A stretch of DNA of 64,000 bases. Origin: Anas platyrhynchos (taxonomy: Eukaryota; Chordata; Aves; Anseriformes; Anatidae). The position numbers and the translations under genes are program-made. Under the pieces are notes generated by a model that worked only from the letters and a program-made list of their open reading frames with translations, was not told the origin of the DNA and made no database searches. The stretch lies in contig NC_092590.1 of NCBI RefSeq assembly GCF_047663525.1, positions 6,592,001 to 6,656,000 on the forward strand, given 5' to 3'. This document shows positions 20,021 through 33,430 of this stretch, in pieces; position 1 is the stretch's first letter, and each line of letters starts with the position of its first letter.

Positions 20021-23000
20021 ACCCAGCTAAGTTTTGTAGTAACGCATTTGGTTGTCCAGTAAAGATTTGTCTTCTTGTACAAGCATAGTTGAAAAACACT
20101 TGTGTGAATGAAGTCACTTCTAGGACAGTCCAGAGAAGGACATTTCACTGCCAGGATTCTGGGCTTGCCAAAAGTGGTGCTGCTCCAAGATAAGAGTCGA
20201 CAAAAACACTTTCAGCAAGCCTTCTCCCTATTCTCCCTCCTCACTTCCCCACGCACCTTGCATTCTTATAATTTTATTTTCAGTTAAGTTTTTCTCACTT
20301 TTTATAAAATATATTTTATTTTTTTTTAAGGGGCTCAGCATTTCATTAGCACCTCCTTTTCATCAGGTGATTTGGATTGTTTGAAAGACACTGGAAAGGC
20401 ACAGAATAGGCGAGCATTTTAGCCTCTAGCATTAGGTTATGGAGCAGATGCTATCCTAAACATTCAGGAGATCAATCTCCTGCCCTATACACTTCCAACT
20501 TTACCACTGTAAAGCACTGAAGAGCTTAGAGTTTACCTTTGCAACATACTGCTATTGACTCCAAACCCATCTGTCTGAGGAATTCTGCGATAAAGTTTAC
20601 ATTTAAGGTGTTTCCTTTTAACTTCCTAACCGCTGAGAATACCTTTCGACTTTATTCATTACAATACAGGAAAACCAGGATGATAACAGAGGGTAGAGTT
20701 GTTGAATTACACGATGTACTCTAAGATTAAGAGGAACAACCACAAGCGAGAGAAAGTCTCATCCTTGCCAAAAACACCTTGTTCCCATATTTTCTACCCT
20801 TTGAAGCAGCCTCTGATACCTGCTGCAGTCTTTGGGCTAGATGTGCAATGCAAGACTCGGCTGCCACCTCAGCACCACCGCCTCTACCACACGCCCAGCA
20901 CCTCAGCCTAAGCAAAGCAGCCCAGCAAGAATCACCACGCCACCAGCCACAGCGCTACCAGCTTCTAAAGCCATTGGCTGGTTGGCTTTTTATGTGATTT
21001 TGATCTGAGTCTTCCTACTCTATAATTAGACAGTGGCAAATAGCCTGCAAGCACAAGCTGTCTGGAAAAAGAGCACGATGAGAACACAGCCTGAAAGACG
21101 CGCTTTCACAAAAGCTTTTATGTGAAGTCAACCTCTCATCTAAAACGCACGGGATTTCTTAAGTTCACAAATTTGGCTCATGTCTGAGGGAAGAGGGAGT
21201 GTTTTATATTTCCAGTAAACAGCACTCTTCCCATTAGCGCTCTTAAATGATTTCAGATGACATGCAAGTTCTTGTTTCCTATCACTTGGACTCCAAACAC
21301 CAGCACTGTTACCACCACTGGGCTGCATTGTTACACCATTTCTAGTCAGTGGCCCTGTCACACAGGACATTTGCACGTGTCTCCGCTCATATTCATTGCT
21401 TACATTTTTCTGTGCTGTTATCTACAGGGAAAAAACCTCAGTCACAACTTTTCAAGTGCAGTACATAAACAGCAGTGTCTACAACCTACTTACCATCTTC
21501 CGGCTGCTCTGCAGAGGTCGCAGTGCTGTCTCAGTACGTTTTGTACACGGAGAGGGGAGCTCCATGCCTAGCCATAGACCCAGAGCGGTGCAATCTGCAG
21601 GCACGTCTCCAGGAGCCAGGAGAAAATACTGACCTGAGGAATGGGAAACAAACAGAGGTTTCCAAACCCCACATCGTTTCTACAACTATGTTTACCTCAG
21701 GCAAGAATCAACGCCAAAACATGCATTAAAAATAAATTTTTCTTGAGCTGTACTGTCAAGAACTAGCACAGCCTCTCACAGCACTGAGGATCAGAAAAAA
21801 AATAACAAAAAGGCTTAGTGCTGATTCCCTCCCAAAGCTGGAATATTGTCACATATACACAACCCCCAAACAGTACTGTAGAAACAAATTAAAAATTATC
21901 AATTCTATGATAGCTGTCAACCAACAAGATATTGGAAGGGACGTGCTGTGTTGCAGATATGCACACATCTGATGAATGCCTCTACTGCATACCAGTTATT
22001 AATGTGTCTGGTAACAGAAGAAAGTATCAGTGGCATGTTCTCAATAAATCTGCACAAATTCCAAGAAATTTCAAGACCTTAGGAGTGCTGTTACATAAAG
22101 CCATTATTAAATGTAATTTCACATCTAAAACAAAAAATACTTACATCAAAAAAAACAAACCAAAACAAAAGGCCAGGCATGCATAAGGAGAATGGATTTT
22201 GACAATGATTTTTTTTTTCATCTTAGATACATGTTTCTATCACAATTTCCACTCTCTGTATTATGCAGCAGAATAGTTTTGTGCTGTTTCAATGAACTTT
22301 CAAGCCTCAACGTCATTAAACATAGTCAAGCTCTTTCAGATAAAATACTCAGTGAAGGAGAATCAGCTGCACAGATTAGAAAATATCTGGATTACTTTCA
22401 ATGATTGCATATAATGTAGAAGTAAATTCAATCGTCATTTTAAAATCAGGGATTATTGCACATGCTTTAGTAAGGTGCCAAAGTCAACATCTTCAAGTCT
22501 ATTAAAGCGATTGCAAAAAACTATAGAGCGTTTTGCATGAGTCATACTGTTGGAACAGAGAATAGCAACACACATGATGAAAAAATGTTAGCTAGGAAAC
22601 AACCAGCCACTCTTTGATAAATTTGCAATAGTTTCCATAGAGGTCTCAGCATTAAAAAAAAAATAATCAGGAAATGCCATAGGAAAATAACACATTAGCA
22701 AACCAAAAAGCACTGTATAAAAAAAAACATTTTGAAAATGAGCAGGTTTGGAAAAGGATACGTAGCCAGCAGACTCTTATTGAGAAGATAGTTGACCATG
22801 ATTCTTTGGATTAATGGATGAAAATAAAAATATTTAAGATCCATTTTCATAATATGCAGGCTCTATAGCATCATCTGTAGGACCATCTATAACAGCTTTC
22901 TTTATAATGTAGCCAAGGGTCTATTTCATTTTAGAAGTTGGTGTAAAACAATGTAAAAACCCATTTTCATTTAGGAAAGGCAGCTAGATAACTTGTTGTT

Positions 23001-25079
23001 CTTTGGTAAATACTCTCTCCAGAGTCTGATCCTTCAATTCACAATGATTCTTCCAATGTTCTTTACAAATAATTTATTTGGGCATCACATAATCCCCACA
23101 TTTTGAGCAAAAAGACCTGACCTAGCCTTCCATTAAATTGACTGCACAAGCGTCAGTTTTATCCTATTGACTTGAATCAAAGTTATAGTTGATATGTTGT
23201 CAATTCATAAGACAACCTCTGGATAAAACATCTTGGACATACCTAGATTACAAACAAAATTTACCTACAGTTCAGATTAAGTGGATTCTGAGTAGAAGAC
23301 CTCATATTCTGAATATTAATGGAGTGACTCAGCTGTTTACAAAAATATGAAGAGGGTGGGGAACATATCTGGCAAGAGCTTTTCAATTAAGGACACAGTA
23401 TGGTGTTTAGTTTTACTACTACTTTTAGGTTATATGCTCACGTCTCTTGTTCCAGTTTGGGCCAGAGGGAAAGAGAAGTTATGCACCTACAACAGAATGC
23501 CAACGTCAAAGTGTCTAGGAGGCTACGTAAAGCTGCCAACTGAAGTCACACAGCAACAATATAACTTCCCCTTCACAGAATTTACAATTGTGAACTCCCC
23601 GGAGTTCACAATTACAGAATACTGAAAGACTGCTCTGAAACACTAACTTGATGCTTAATCAAGCAACTCTGAACAGACTGCCCAGATAATCACGTCAAAT
23701 GATTTCACGTTTGGTAATGGCACATTAGCATAGAAACATGCATAAGCAGGTGAACAACTTAATAAAAAACACTTCTTCTATATCAGTAAATATTATAATT
23801 AAAAACATACAAAAAACCAAACCAACACAACGCTATTGCCCATATACAGACAACTAGCAGACAATTAAAACGGTGTACTAAATAAGACAGAAACGAGAGC
23901 AGGGAAGCTGCTTGCATTACACAAGCACATATATCTTTCCTTCCTCTGAAGCATCATGGTTGAGCTGCCTTTCTCACAGCAGGGCTCCACACTCCAGGTT
24001 CCTCAAGTCCTCTATTACTGCAGCTTGTCAGAGCTTCCTTTCCAAAGCAGCAAGTCTCAATGAAGGGCTGTTCATTCGCAGGAATTCAGTGGTTAAAGAC
24101 AAAGCTAATTTGTTCAACCTTCCGTTGTTACCTGAGGTAATTTTAGAAGTGCAACAGGATCCTTCCTGGTACAGAAATAATTTTGGGGGAACTCTTAGCG
24201 ATTCATATTCATGTACTGCTCTTACTGTGTATGACACAGCGGGCACAAAAACAGCAGAGGAAACACTGCAAAATATAAGACTGACTGAAAATTTTAATTA
24301 GTTTTAAGTTTGTACAGAGATATATATTTTACAGTACTGTTGTGTTGTTTCATGTAAGCTGTTTACAGCATTTTTCATCTCTTAAATTTCCACAAATATT
24401 GACCATAATTTCTTAAATCACTCAGTGGGATTCACTGAAAAGCAGATTGCTATTAACCATGGCTACAGAACATGCACAGAACAGATCTTCGGTTGGAATT
24501 ACAGCTTCAGCCCCCCCCCGACCCAAACGCTTGCTCATTCTACAAGCAAGAGTGTCAGCTACAGTGTACTTCCTTGAAGCATGGTCAGGACAGGTCAATC
24601 TCACGTTCACTGATCAGGAAAATTAGTGATCACTGCAGGATAATGTACAGTTTCAGCAGGATTAAAAAAAAAGAAATGTGTTATTTACACATCAAGAGAG
24701 TTGCCTTCATTTCAGTAGGAATATATTATATGAGTAAACATCAGAAGTTACACGGTAGTAGCATATGCCAAACCAAAAATATACATTTGATGTGTACAAA
24801 TTTTTAAAGCATATTACAGGCATTGCAAATGTAGATAATTATGTTAAAATATTTTCAATGACATAGCTACAGTTTAAATTAAGAACTGGAATGCTATCAT
24901 CAAAAGATTTATCTGTTCATTAGTGTTGATCTATACATATTTAATCTAAGTGTGTAGTATTTTGTTATCAAGAAGAGGACCACATTGTAGCAACTCTAAC
25001 ATTACATATGATCTCAGATAATCTAAAGCCATTACACAACTCCTACCAACAAATTCAGTTCTTCTAACGATGCAGCTGT
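20021..25079. other. Intergenic region between convergent TIFA and AP1AR
   Basis: About 5 kb lie between the candidate TIFA poly(A) site and the first AP1AR poly(A) signal, with the genes facing each other. No exon of a known family is recognisable. Two open frames (23347-23625 with a hydrophobic stretch near residues 17-39, and 23912-24301) have no signature I know. An inverted repeat with 13-base arms lies at 23586-23613. Part of this interval may be a longer AP1AR 3' UTR using a distal signal such as the minus-strand AATAAA at 23078-23073. Confidence 0.55.
23586..23613. repeat. Inverted repeat, 13-bp arms, 2-bp loop
   Basis: AATTGTGAACTCC at 23586-23598 and its exact complement at 23601-23613 are separated by CC. 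It could be extruded as a hairpin or bound by a dimeric factor. No function is assigned. Confidence 0.85.
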
Positions 25080-26381
25080 TACTACTGAACACAGTATTCT
25101 GCTTTTATTCCACAACAGTAAAATAACACCCTCATCCCCCTTTTTTCAGGGAAAAAACAAGATAGCTAGACAAAATAACACTAGTAGAGTATGGCTATAC
25201 TGAAACCTTGGGGAAAACTTGAGATTTACAACTGTTTTGCACACTCCCTTTGGTGAGCTTTTTTAAAAAAAGTGTAACTTACATAAAAACAAGGGTGGAG
25301 ACCACACAATGCATTACACTAGATCTGCAGTACCTGAACACCTGCTTAAATTTCAGCCTCACGTTATCAGTACTAACCATTCAGTTTTGAGGCACAGGAG
25401 AGCTACAGCACTTAAATAGACTGTTTTGTAACTTGAAGGAAGATGTATATTTTTCTTAATGCTGTACAGAAGTTCAGACTCCCAGTTTGCTCTGAAAGCA
25501 TTGCTTTTTAACAGCTGTTCTTATCAAGCTGAATTACAACTCGTCCACAACATAAAGAATTTTAAAAAATGTAGTAACATGCTAGTCTGCTGGGGAGAGG
25601 GGTGGGTGGGAATTCAAAGCTTTGGTCCTCACAGTTCTCCACTAGATGATGGTTAAAATTTCTGATTTAAAACACAAGATTTTGATTTTTTTTTTTCCCC
25701 TCTATCTAGGCACACACTATGCCTGGCATATTATACAATAGCTTACCTAACCTAATGTTTTATACTATGTTTGTTGAGGTTCGTTGTGCTTTGCATGAAA
25801 TAATAATAAAAAAAGAAATGGAAAAAAGACAACACAAGGCTAGAGAGAATAACACAGAAAACTGCAATTCACCATGTGAGAAATTTGTTTTTACAGCTGG
25901 CTAATTACACCCTATAAATAGCTGAAGAACAAGTCAAAGAGCACGTATTGGAAAAAAGATATTTTAAAAATTATCTCTATATTCAAGTATTAGATAAATT
26001 ATATAAGACTATTTCACAGATAAATGTTAGGCCAATGATGAATTTTAAAAACAAATCAGTAGAAACATCATCCAGAAAAAAAGGCTAGTTAAAATATAGA
26101 TATGTCAAGCTATGAAGCTTAAATTAGTGCAGATAATTTTATATTAAATCCAGATATCCTGAAATATACACAATGGAATCATCCCAGTTTTCACAAAAGT
26201 TTAGAAGGTAGATGATAAAATTGCACTTAATTCTGAATTAATTCAGATAGCAAGTCATTCCCATTCCTTGCTGATCCATTTATAAGAAAGAGAAGGGAAC
26301 AGTTTTATAAAAGAGCAACATGTTTTTGTACATTCTATTTCACTTTTAAACATTTGGTCATAAATGAGGGCCACAGTTTCA
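25080..26381 (-). other. AP1AR: AP1AR 3' UTR (approximate)
   Basis: AT-rich sequence follows the stop. Scanning the minus strand, the first canonical AATAAA is at 25109-25104. The end is placed about 25 bases beyond it. Longer forms are possible (another AATAAA at 23078-23073). Confidence 0.5.
25104..25109 (-). terminator. AP1AR: Candidate AP1AR poly(A) signal AATAAA
   Basis: The plus strand reads TTTATT, giving AATAAA on the AP1AR strand about 1.27 kb after the stop, followed by a T/G-rich stretch (GTTGGTAGGAGTTGTG) some 60 bases on. Confidence 0.45.
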
Positions 26382-26647
26382 CTATCTGTCCTGCTGATCG
26401 GAATCAGATATCCTCATATCTGATGTAGACAAATCTAATACAGGATTTACAAATCCAGCATATTCTGAATTGCCATTATCATCCATTTCAGCACTAACAA
26501 AATCATTCTCCCACTCCAGTCCATTCGAATCATCAGAGGCTGAAGCTGGATTACTTCCCGTCTTCTTGCTATTAAATTTTAGTGCTGCCCGGAGTATATC
26601 TTCTTCTGTTTTTGAGCGTTCTCTCACTGGAATCATTCTGTTCATGC
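26382..26647 (-). CDS. AP1AR: AP1AR coding exon 10, C-terminus and stop
   Basis: The acceptor TTGCAG ends at 26648; GC completes Gly214. The exon runs to TAG at 26384-26382 and encodes residues 214-301, including RERSKTEEDILRAALK, DSNGLEWENDFVSAEMDDNG and GFVNPVLDLS. The last 20 residues differ more from human (ending DQQDR against DQQTR). Confidence 0.96.
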
Positions 26648-28007
26648 CTGCAATTTAAGACGTTTATGAGAAGGTCGTAATTGAGAAGCATACCTTAAAG
26701 TTTGTGTTAAAACATCAGAGGAAACAAGAATCATTTAGAGATCCAGACTCGGTTAATTTCATTCCTGAGTATCACTTTTTTTTTTTCCCTTCATTCCTAA
26801 GCATCACATTCTTTTTCCTCCCTTGCTGTTGTTATTCACGTTAAGTCAATAGTTTGCAGCCAGCTTTGGCCCAAATAAATGCAGCAGCTAGTGACGCTGC
26901 TTTACAGAGTTGTGAGGAAGCCAGAAAATACTGTGAAACTACTTGGTAGCAGTGTTTACTTCTCCTGTATATGAAGCCTGCTGCCCTCCATTATGTGCGC
27001 ATGAATACTGCTATGAATAGTACTATCTACTGTGCTCAAACATCTTCAATCCACAATCCTATTTACAGTACTACCATTAGAAGTGTAAAGTGATTATACA
27101 CTACCACTAGCAGCATATAATCGTGCCCAGTTCAGGATCCAGGCATTTCATGTTAAGAACCCTCTTATTTGGACAACAAGAGCTAATAGCTCTTGCTCAC
27201 ACTAGATGAAAAAAGAAGCCAGGTATTCCTAGGAAAATTTGTGAAAGTTAAATCATTCTGGTTCAGAAGCCTGTTTTGACATGTTAGTGCTCTTGACAGT
27301 GCCAAATATTTGAATCATACACAAACTGTCAGGAAAACACAGCATATTAAAGCCAAAAAAAAAAAAAAAGTTGTGTGGTGGTTAAGAGAAATCCTAGCTT
27401 ATTTTTGGTGAGCTTTTCAAAGTCAATGTCCCCAGATTTGCCTAACTTTGTTTCAAAGACAGGGGCTTTTGCAGATTTACTAAAAAGAACAAGAAAGATC
27501 TACAACGAACAGCTGCAAGGATAGTTGGGATACTCATCTAGAATGCAGACTTAAGAAAGTTTCCAGGAGGAGTTACAATAAAACTAAATTCTCTTAAGCA
27601 AACAAAAAACCAGACCACCTAAAAACACCACCCCAGGAAACATCCGTAACGTTTTCTGAAATACCTCAGTCAAAGATGAGTGACCAATTTCTGTACTTTG
27701 AAACAATAAAGAATGAACTGTTCCTGTTGCTACTAGCTCACAAGAGGGCAGCATTTCTTTACAGTTAGTTTTGTTGTGGACTTACTCTACAAGTCAGTTG
27801 CATTTAATGGAAGAGAAAAAAAATTCATTGAAGGATCCAAAGAAAAGAATTATTAGACAGATAACCACATTTGTCAAAATAAGCAGCTTTCTAGCTAAAA
27901 ATCATTTAAATTTTAAACCACCTTCCCTTTGTAAAATGACAAATTTACAATCAACATAGTGGTAACTGTCAGCATTTCTGACTTGTAAATTGAGACAGAA
28001 GGTATAC

Positions 28008-28136
28008 CTTCTTCATCTTCCCACTCTAAGTCTAATGAAGTGCTGTCATCATTTCCACTCATCGATTTTGTTTTGGTCATTAAGTCACAACTGCTCTCCG
28101 TGTTCGGCGTCAGCACGGTAGCATCAGATGAAAGTC
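28008..28136 (-). CDS. AP1AR: AP1AR coding exon 9 (residues 171-214)
   Basis: Acceptor CCAAATAG (ending 28137) and donor GAAG|GTATAC. It encodes LSSDATVLTPNTESSCDLMT and the acidic-tryptophan peptide LEWEDEE just before the splice. It is almost unchanged from human, indicating strong constraint. Confidence 0.96.
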
Positions 28137-28803
28137 CTATTTGGAGGGAAAAAAGTTCATAAACATATTTGAATTTGACATTTAACATGGAAAACTGAAC
28201 TTCCAAAGGAAGTTTTCATCGTATTTATCTCCTTTAAACCTCAGTTGAAAAAGGACTTCATTCATCACTTCAAGGAGTACACAGTAGCTTTTTAATAGTC
28301 AACACCATGAAGATATTACACGAAGACATTTAGTCACACTGTCTAATTAGAACTGTAGAGGAATTCTGTATGCAGTATGCCTGACTTGCGTGAAGACTTA
28401 CAGACCACCAAACTTACAAATATAATGGTTAATAAAATTATTTTCCTATTAGCTGCTAGTGAAACTTTCAAATCTAGGCAGCTAAACCTTCTGTCACACT
28501 TAATTAGAAAAAAGTTAACCATTAGTTTAATTCTAATTATTTTGCTACGAAACAGTTAAAGAAAGCTACACACATACGTTTGCATCTTTAAAAAACACTT
28601 GGGTTTTACACGAAAAGTTCACTGCATGGATGTTGCCTCCACAGAATTGGAAAGCCTTAGTAAAACAAAACCCATGCATGGAACTTGTTTGCTTGCAGAA
28701 CTTGCCTTTGAGAACTGGAAAGGTTGTAGTTGTACTTGCTGCGTGTTTTGAGCCATTGACACACATGGGATTAAAGAGGAAAATAAATTGCTAATTTTTT
28801 TTA

Positions 28804-28864
28804 ATACATGTGTGTATGTATGTGTGTATATATATATAAAATATATATAAATAAAATACATATA
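28804..28864 (+). repeat. (TG)n/(TA)n microsatellite
   Basis: A run of ATGTGTGTATGTATGTGTGT passes into TATATATA and ATAAATA units. It lies in AP1AR intron 8, close to exon 8. Confidence 0.85.
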
Positions 28865-28950
28865 ATAATGTTTATCTGGGGGGGGAGAATGATGGTGTTC
28901 CTCCTAGTCACTTAATATTTAAAGACATACACAGGAAAGGGAATACTTAC

Positions 28951-29024
28951 TGCTACTTCGAAAAGCTTCATACTGGAATTTTGAATTTCTTAAGAAAGAA
29001 TCAAAATCTTCTTCTGCCACAGAG
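28951..29024 (-). CDS. AP1AR: AP1AR coding exon 8 (residues 146-171)
   Basis: Acceptor GTTCTTATAG and donor AGCA|GTAAGT. It encodes SVAEEDFDSFLRN and FQYEAFRSS, matching the human EDDFESCLRN...EVFRSS segment. Confidence 0.93.
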
Positions 29025-30114
29025 CTATAAGAACAGTGCAAGTTTTGTTTTTAGATTTATAAATTGCTAAAAACACCATAAAAAGAGATATTAATCCACA
29101 CATCCTGTTTGCACACTTCTAAAGAAACTTCTCATATCCCAGTCCCTTTCTATGCTACAAAGTGCATACACTTTTTTTAAAAAAAAAAAAAAGATCCACA
29201 GGATGGCTTTCCATTTTTTACCGATCACGTGCACCCGAGTTTGAACTTCTGCTCAATTTTCAGTAGTAATTTCAGCTAAAAATGAATTGTCTTGATATCT
29301 GTCATAAAACAACACTTCTCTTCTCACTCTGTCATTAGGAATAATGCCTCATTAACTTTCCTATATTTAAAAACAAACAGACAAACAAAAACTCTGTATT
29401 CATTTCTAAAACCCAGCTAGTTCCTGCGCATTCGTAAACCATTTTGACAGTCCCTTTCCTTACTGTACTTCACTCCTCTAACTAAAAATCCCTTCTATTC
29501 GATTAAAAACAGACTGACTAGAGCTTTTTCTAAACTCAAACACCATTTCACAGTAAACATTTTTGTACTTTGTAAAGAGAACTAAAATATTCATGAAGAA
29601 ACAGGCAGAATACATAAATCATTCCATTCCTGATTTGGTTAGTGTATACTTATACTGAGCATTTCAAACAGGGTTCTGAACAATAAAAATATTTTGAAAT
29701 TAACTGAGATTTTACATTTAAATATATTTTTAATATAAATAATAGATTTTGTGTAAACACACATATATACACATGTATATATACACACATATCCCTGTGA
29801 TTCTGAGAGATATGATGTATAAATAGATGTGTGTTAGTAGCTGGGAACAGGTTTGATTTTGTACGAATCAGCTGAATAACTACAACAAAACCCAGGGTGA
29901 ACGCAATCAAACCTAAATATTTGCAGATTAATGGCAACCAACTTGCATTCAGTAATTACTTGGTGTGAACAAAACTGCAACAAATCAAAACAATTCTGAC
30001 TTAGAAATGCTGTGTACATAAGTTTTGAAAAACTCTTTTTTTGTGAGTGGGAGGTGAGAAACAGCAGTAAAAACAGTCACAGGTCACAGTTATTATTAAC
30101 ATAATATATCTTAC

Positions 30115-30176
30115 CTTTGATAGTCTCCATTATTAACAGCATGTGCTCTCTGTGTTATCCTTTGCTGTCTACGTTG
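30115..30176 (-). CDS. AP1AR: AP1AR coding exon 7 (residues 126-146)
   Basis: Acceptor TTTTTTCAATAG and donor CAAAG|GTAAGA. It encodes QRRQQRITQRAHAVNNGDYQ and two bases of Ser146, ending the coiled coil. The upstream intron is 3.2 kb and carries a CR1 fragment. Confidence 0.93.
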
Positions 30177-32779
30177 CTATTGAAAAAAGTAAATTGTTGA
30201 AAATGCTGAATGCAGTCACTCAGATGAATACACCCAATTGCCATTCTCTTAACTGCAGCATTAGAAAGAGCATTGTCCCGGTCTTTGGAGAAGTCCAAGT
30301 ATAACTAAAGATTAACTTTTATTTAAATAAAGATCATATTTTAAGATACTGGAGAGAGCGTTAATGCAAGTAGTATTGCTTTTAATCTTTAAAATCTCTG
30401 CATTTAAAAGAAGGTAGTTTTGTGAATAAAACTCATAAAATTCATACTCATAAAATTAATGAGTTGTGCACAAATGATCAATAAGCATCAATTTGTCTAG
30501 AAACACATGAATACTGCTTCATTCACAATTGAATCTGTTTTCTTCTGTACCTTTTTCTCTTCTCAAGCCACATGTATTTTCAACACCCAACTAACACCTG
30601 GGTTACGTTTGATTTGTTTTGCTGTGTGTGGAAGAATGACAGCCTACCATTTTAAAAAGATCTTCCTAGAGGTCCTTTTACCTCTACATGAAGCAATACT
30701 GCCATCTCCTCTGGGTGTCTGTACCAGCTTCATTTATATTAGTTAAAACTTTATTGCCTTGCTGGACCAGAAGTATTAATTCTTCTACACTCTTAGTGCT
30801 TTCATGGTATCACTAGGGAGAAACAGTTAGAAAAATGCAAGATGCAAGCCAAAAAACACATTCATTTTGTAGTCATAAGAGGAAGAACATATGTCATGGA
30901 AGTAGGGTTCTGCTGCTTCTTAAGCTGGGGTTTAACAACTTAAGGTTGTCTTAAGTTTCTTTTCCCTGCCTTGAAAAAAAAAAAGAGTGTAGGAACTGGG
31001 TACATCAGCTATGAGGAAAGGTAAATCAGTTAGAAAGCGGTACTTGCTCACCCTGACTACTGCAAAGGCTAGGATAAAAATCAACAAGCTAACTTTATAG
31101 ACACACCTGACATAACTAGCTACCATGTTTTATAAAAAATCTGTTCTCAGCCTTAATGGATCAGTCCCTGCAAAAGAAAAACGGGGTGTAAGTAAACCAG
31201 GTTTTTTAGTGTCAGCTTTAAACTTCAACCAACAGTTGCTCTTAGCTGGGGAAACAGTCTTTTTTGAGATATTTGATCAGCTACTATTCTAAATTCCAGG
31301 ATGACAATGGCTTTTTTTATCGGCACTTTCCCTCGCAGGTATTAAGAAAAAGTGTCAGAATAAGCAGATTGAAACCAGTAAGGAAAGCACAGAAGGATCA
31401 GAAGTATCACGTAGCATTGGTGGTTACAGGCAGGAATACTTAGACAAGCCGGGAGAAAGAGCCAGGAATTTGGCACCAACATAATTAGCAAGTCTGGAAA
31501 TGAATCAATTACCGATATATGCCTTTTAAAATTCATACACCCACATAGCTTCCCACAAATTATCTACCCATTTTGCTGGATCACATGCAAATAGCTAGCG
31601 CTGTAATTTCCAGGATACATATATATTAAAAATTGCTGCTGTTACATTACTTGACAATTAGTATGGCAACATCAGCAAGCCAAAATAGTTTTTAAAGGGA
31701 TGCCACATTTCCAATGAAAAACCCATTTTTTCATTTAATAGACTTTTGCCCATAAACAGAGAAGACACCAGTTGTGTATTCAAAAATGGATTCTAGCTGA
31801 TCTAGAAAGGGGTTAAGTGTTTATACATACACATCTATGTAAAAGCTTCGTTATAATCCTTATGGGGTTTTGCAGTGGATTATTTGTGAAGGGGGTAAGT
31901 GGTATTAATTTTATAAGAGATGAAAATTAAAATCTCCATAAACACTTTCTGTTGTAGGTTCTGCCTAAAAGAGGTGCGTATTAAAAAATACCAGGAGAAG
32001 GAAAATAACATTTCTCACACAGAACCTCTGCAGAGAAATTAAAGCCTCAAGCATAAATCAAGCTACTTTTCCTGACTTTATATACACCAAAAGTGTTAGA
32101 AAAAGATAGAAACATGGGAAAGAGTCAGAAAGAATTAACCTCCCCACCCCAAATGGCAAGAGGATAGAAAGAGAAATCTAAAGTGAGACCTGAGCTATAT
32201 TTAGTAACATCAATATTAGATGAAAACTGAGTCATCCCTACTAGTCTGCAAATAGCAGCTTTCAATTCATTCACTTCTGAATAGAGACAAAACACGAGTG
32301 AAAGATCTTGCCTATATCTACTGTAGATTTCATTTTTTCCCCCATACGTCTAATTCTGAAAGTTTAGAAATTTACTCTTAATTGAACAAAAGTCACGTCT
32401 AGCAGACAGTTACCTCGAACATGCTACATTTTCAACCATACATGTTAAAACATGTACAGACAGTGAAGCTTTGAAAATGTTCTTTTTAAAATACACATTT
32501 CTGGCAACCTGAAATCTGTGTGAGAACACATTTAATAGCTTATTAAGATGCTGAAATATTAAATGCACTGTTATGTAATTCTTTGAACTGCAACATGAAA
32601 ACACTCTGTAATAAGTGCTGTAAGGAAACTGAACAATAACTGTTTTCAGAGAACAGAATGTCAAAATATGGCTTTTGTTTTGCTTGACTAAGCTCCAAAA
32701 GCACGGATACCAGGCATCTAAAGGTAGGCACAGTTAAATACTCGAATACTTATGACTGGACTTTGGCTACTACACGTAC

Positions 32780-32858
32780 AATCACAAAATGATAGAACAA
32801 TTTGAGGATGGAAGGGACCTCAGGAGGTCATCTAAGTCCAACCTCCTGCTAAAAGCAG
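32780..32858 (-). mobile_element. CR1 LINE, 5'-truncated 3' end
   Basis: The plus strand reads AATCACAAAATGATAGAACA, then ATGGAAGGGACCTCAGGAGG and CATCTAAGTCCAACCTCCTG. This is the complement of the canonical CR1 3' end (CAGGAGGTTGGACTAGATGACC...GGTCCCTTCCAACC...TTCTATGATT). Only about 80 bases remain. The element lies in AP1AR intron 6 in the same sense as the gene. CR1 is the dominant LINE of birds. The 5' boundary is approximate. Confidence 0.85.
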
Positions 32859-33331
32859 TTAATTCAGATGACTCAAATGCTTATCTTCATGTTAGCACAA
32901 ACCACAGAGACAGGGAACAATTATGTGCAAACAAATGTGCGTATTCGTTTTATAAACCTAACTGATGTCATAATGTGTGCTTAGTTTTAGGATTTTTCGT
33001 TTGGAAATCACCACAGATCTCTTTACATTAAAGATTAGTAATTTCTATATAACCTTAAGGAATCTGTTGAGCTAAGTCTAGATTAAAAAAATCACAGATT
33101 TCATTTAAAAATTTATATTAGTTGTTATAAGCTATTTCAAACAATTGTAATGATTTTCAGCTATCCCAATCAGATGTACTTTCAAGTAACGTATTTCTTT
33201 CTTTAATGGAACTTACAAGCCACAGCAATTTCCTCATTATATTTCCTGAGATGTAAAGGATATTAGGAAAGTCTGCATACATAAAAACAGAAGAGAAGCT
33301 CTGATATATATTGGGGTCTTTTTCCCCTCAC

Positions 33332-33430
33332 CTCCAAGAGCTTTTTCTGCTTTGCTGCCCTGGCTGCTTCACGTTGTGCAGCATATAAAGCCTCTTCTTC
33401 TATTCTTAACTTCTCCTCTTGTAAGGCTAA
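33332..33430 (-). CDS. AP1AR: AP1AR coding exon 6 (residues 93-125)
   Basis: Acceptor ATATACAG (ending 33431) and donor GAG|GTGAGG bound 33 codons in phase 0, containing LALQEEKLRIEEEALYAAQR and KQKKLLE, the core of the coiled coil. A second AG four bases inside (GTTAG) would break the frame, so the upstream AG was chosen. Confidence 0.95.

Noticed and set aside
23347..23625. 92-codon frame with a hydrophobic stretch (a possible small membrane protein)
   Set aside because: A signal-anchor-like segment is present, but I know no homologue, and no promoter, splice or poly(A) context is clear. One would need conservation of the frame in other birds.
23912..24301. 129-codon frame between TIFA and AP1AR
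   Set aside because: No domain recognised; likely chance in AT-rich DNA.
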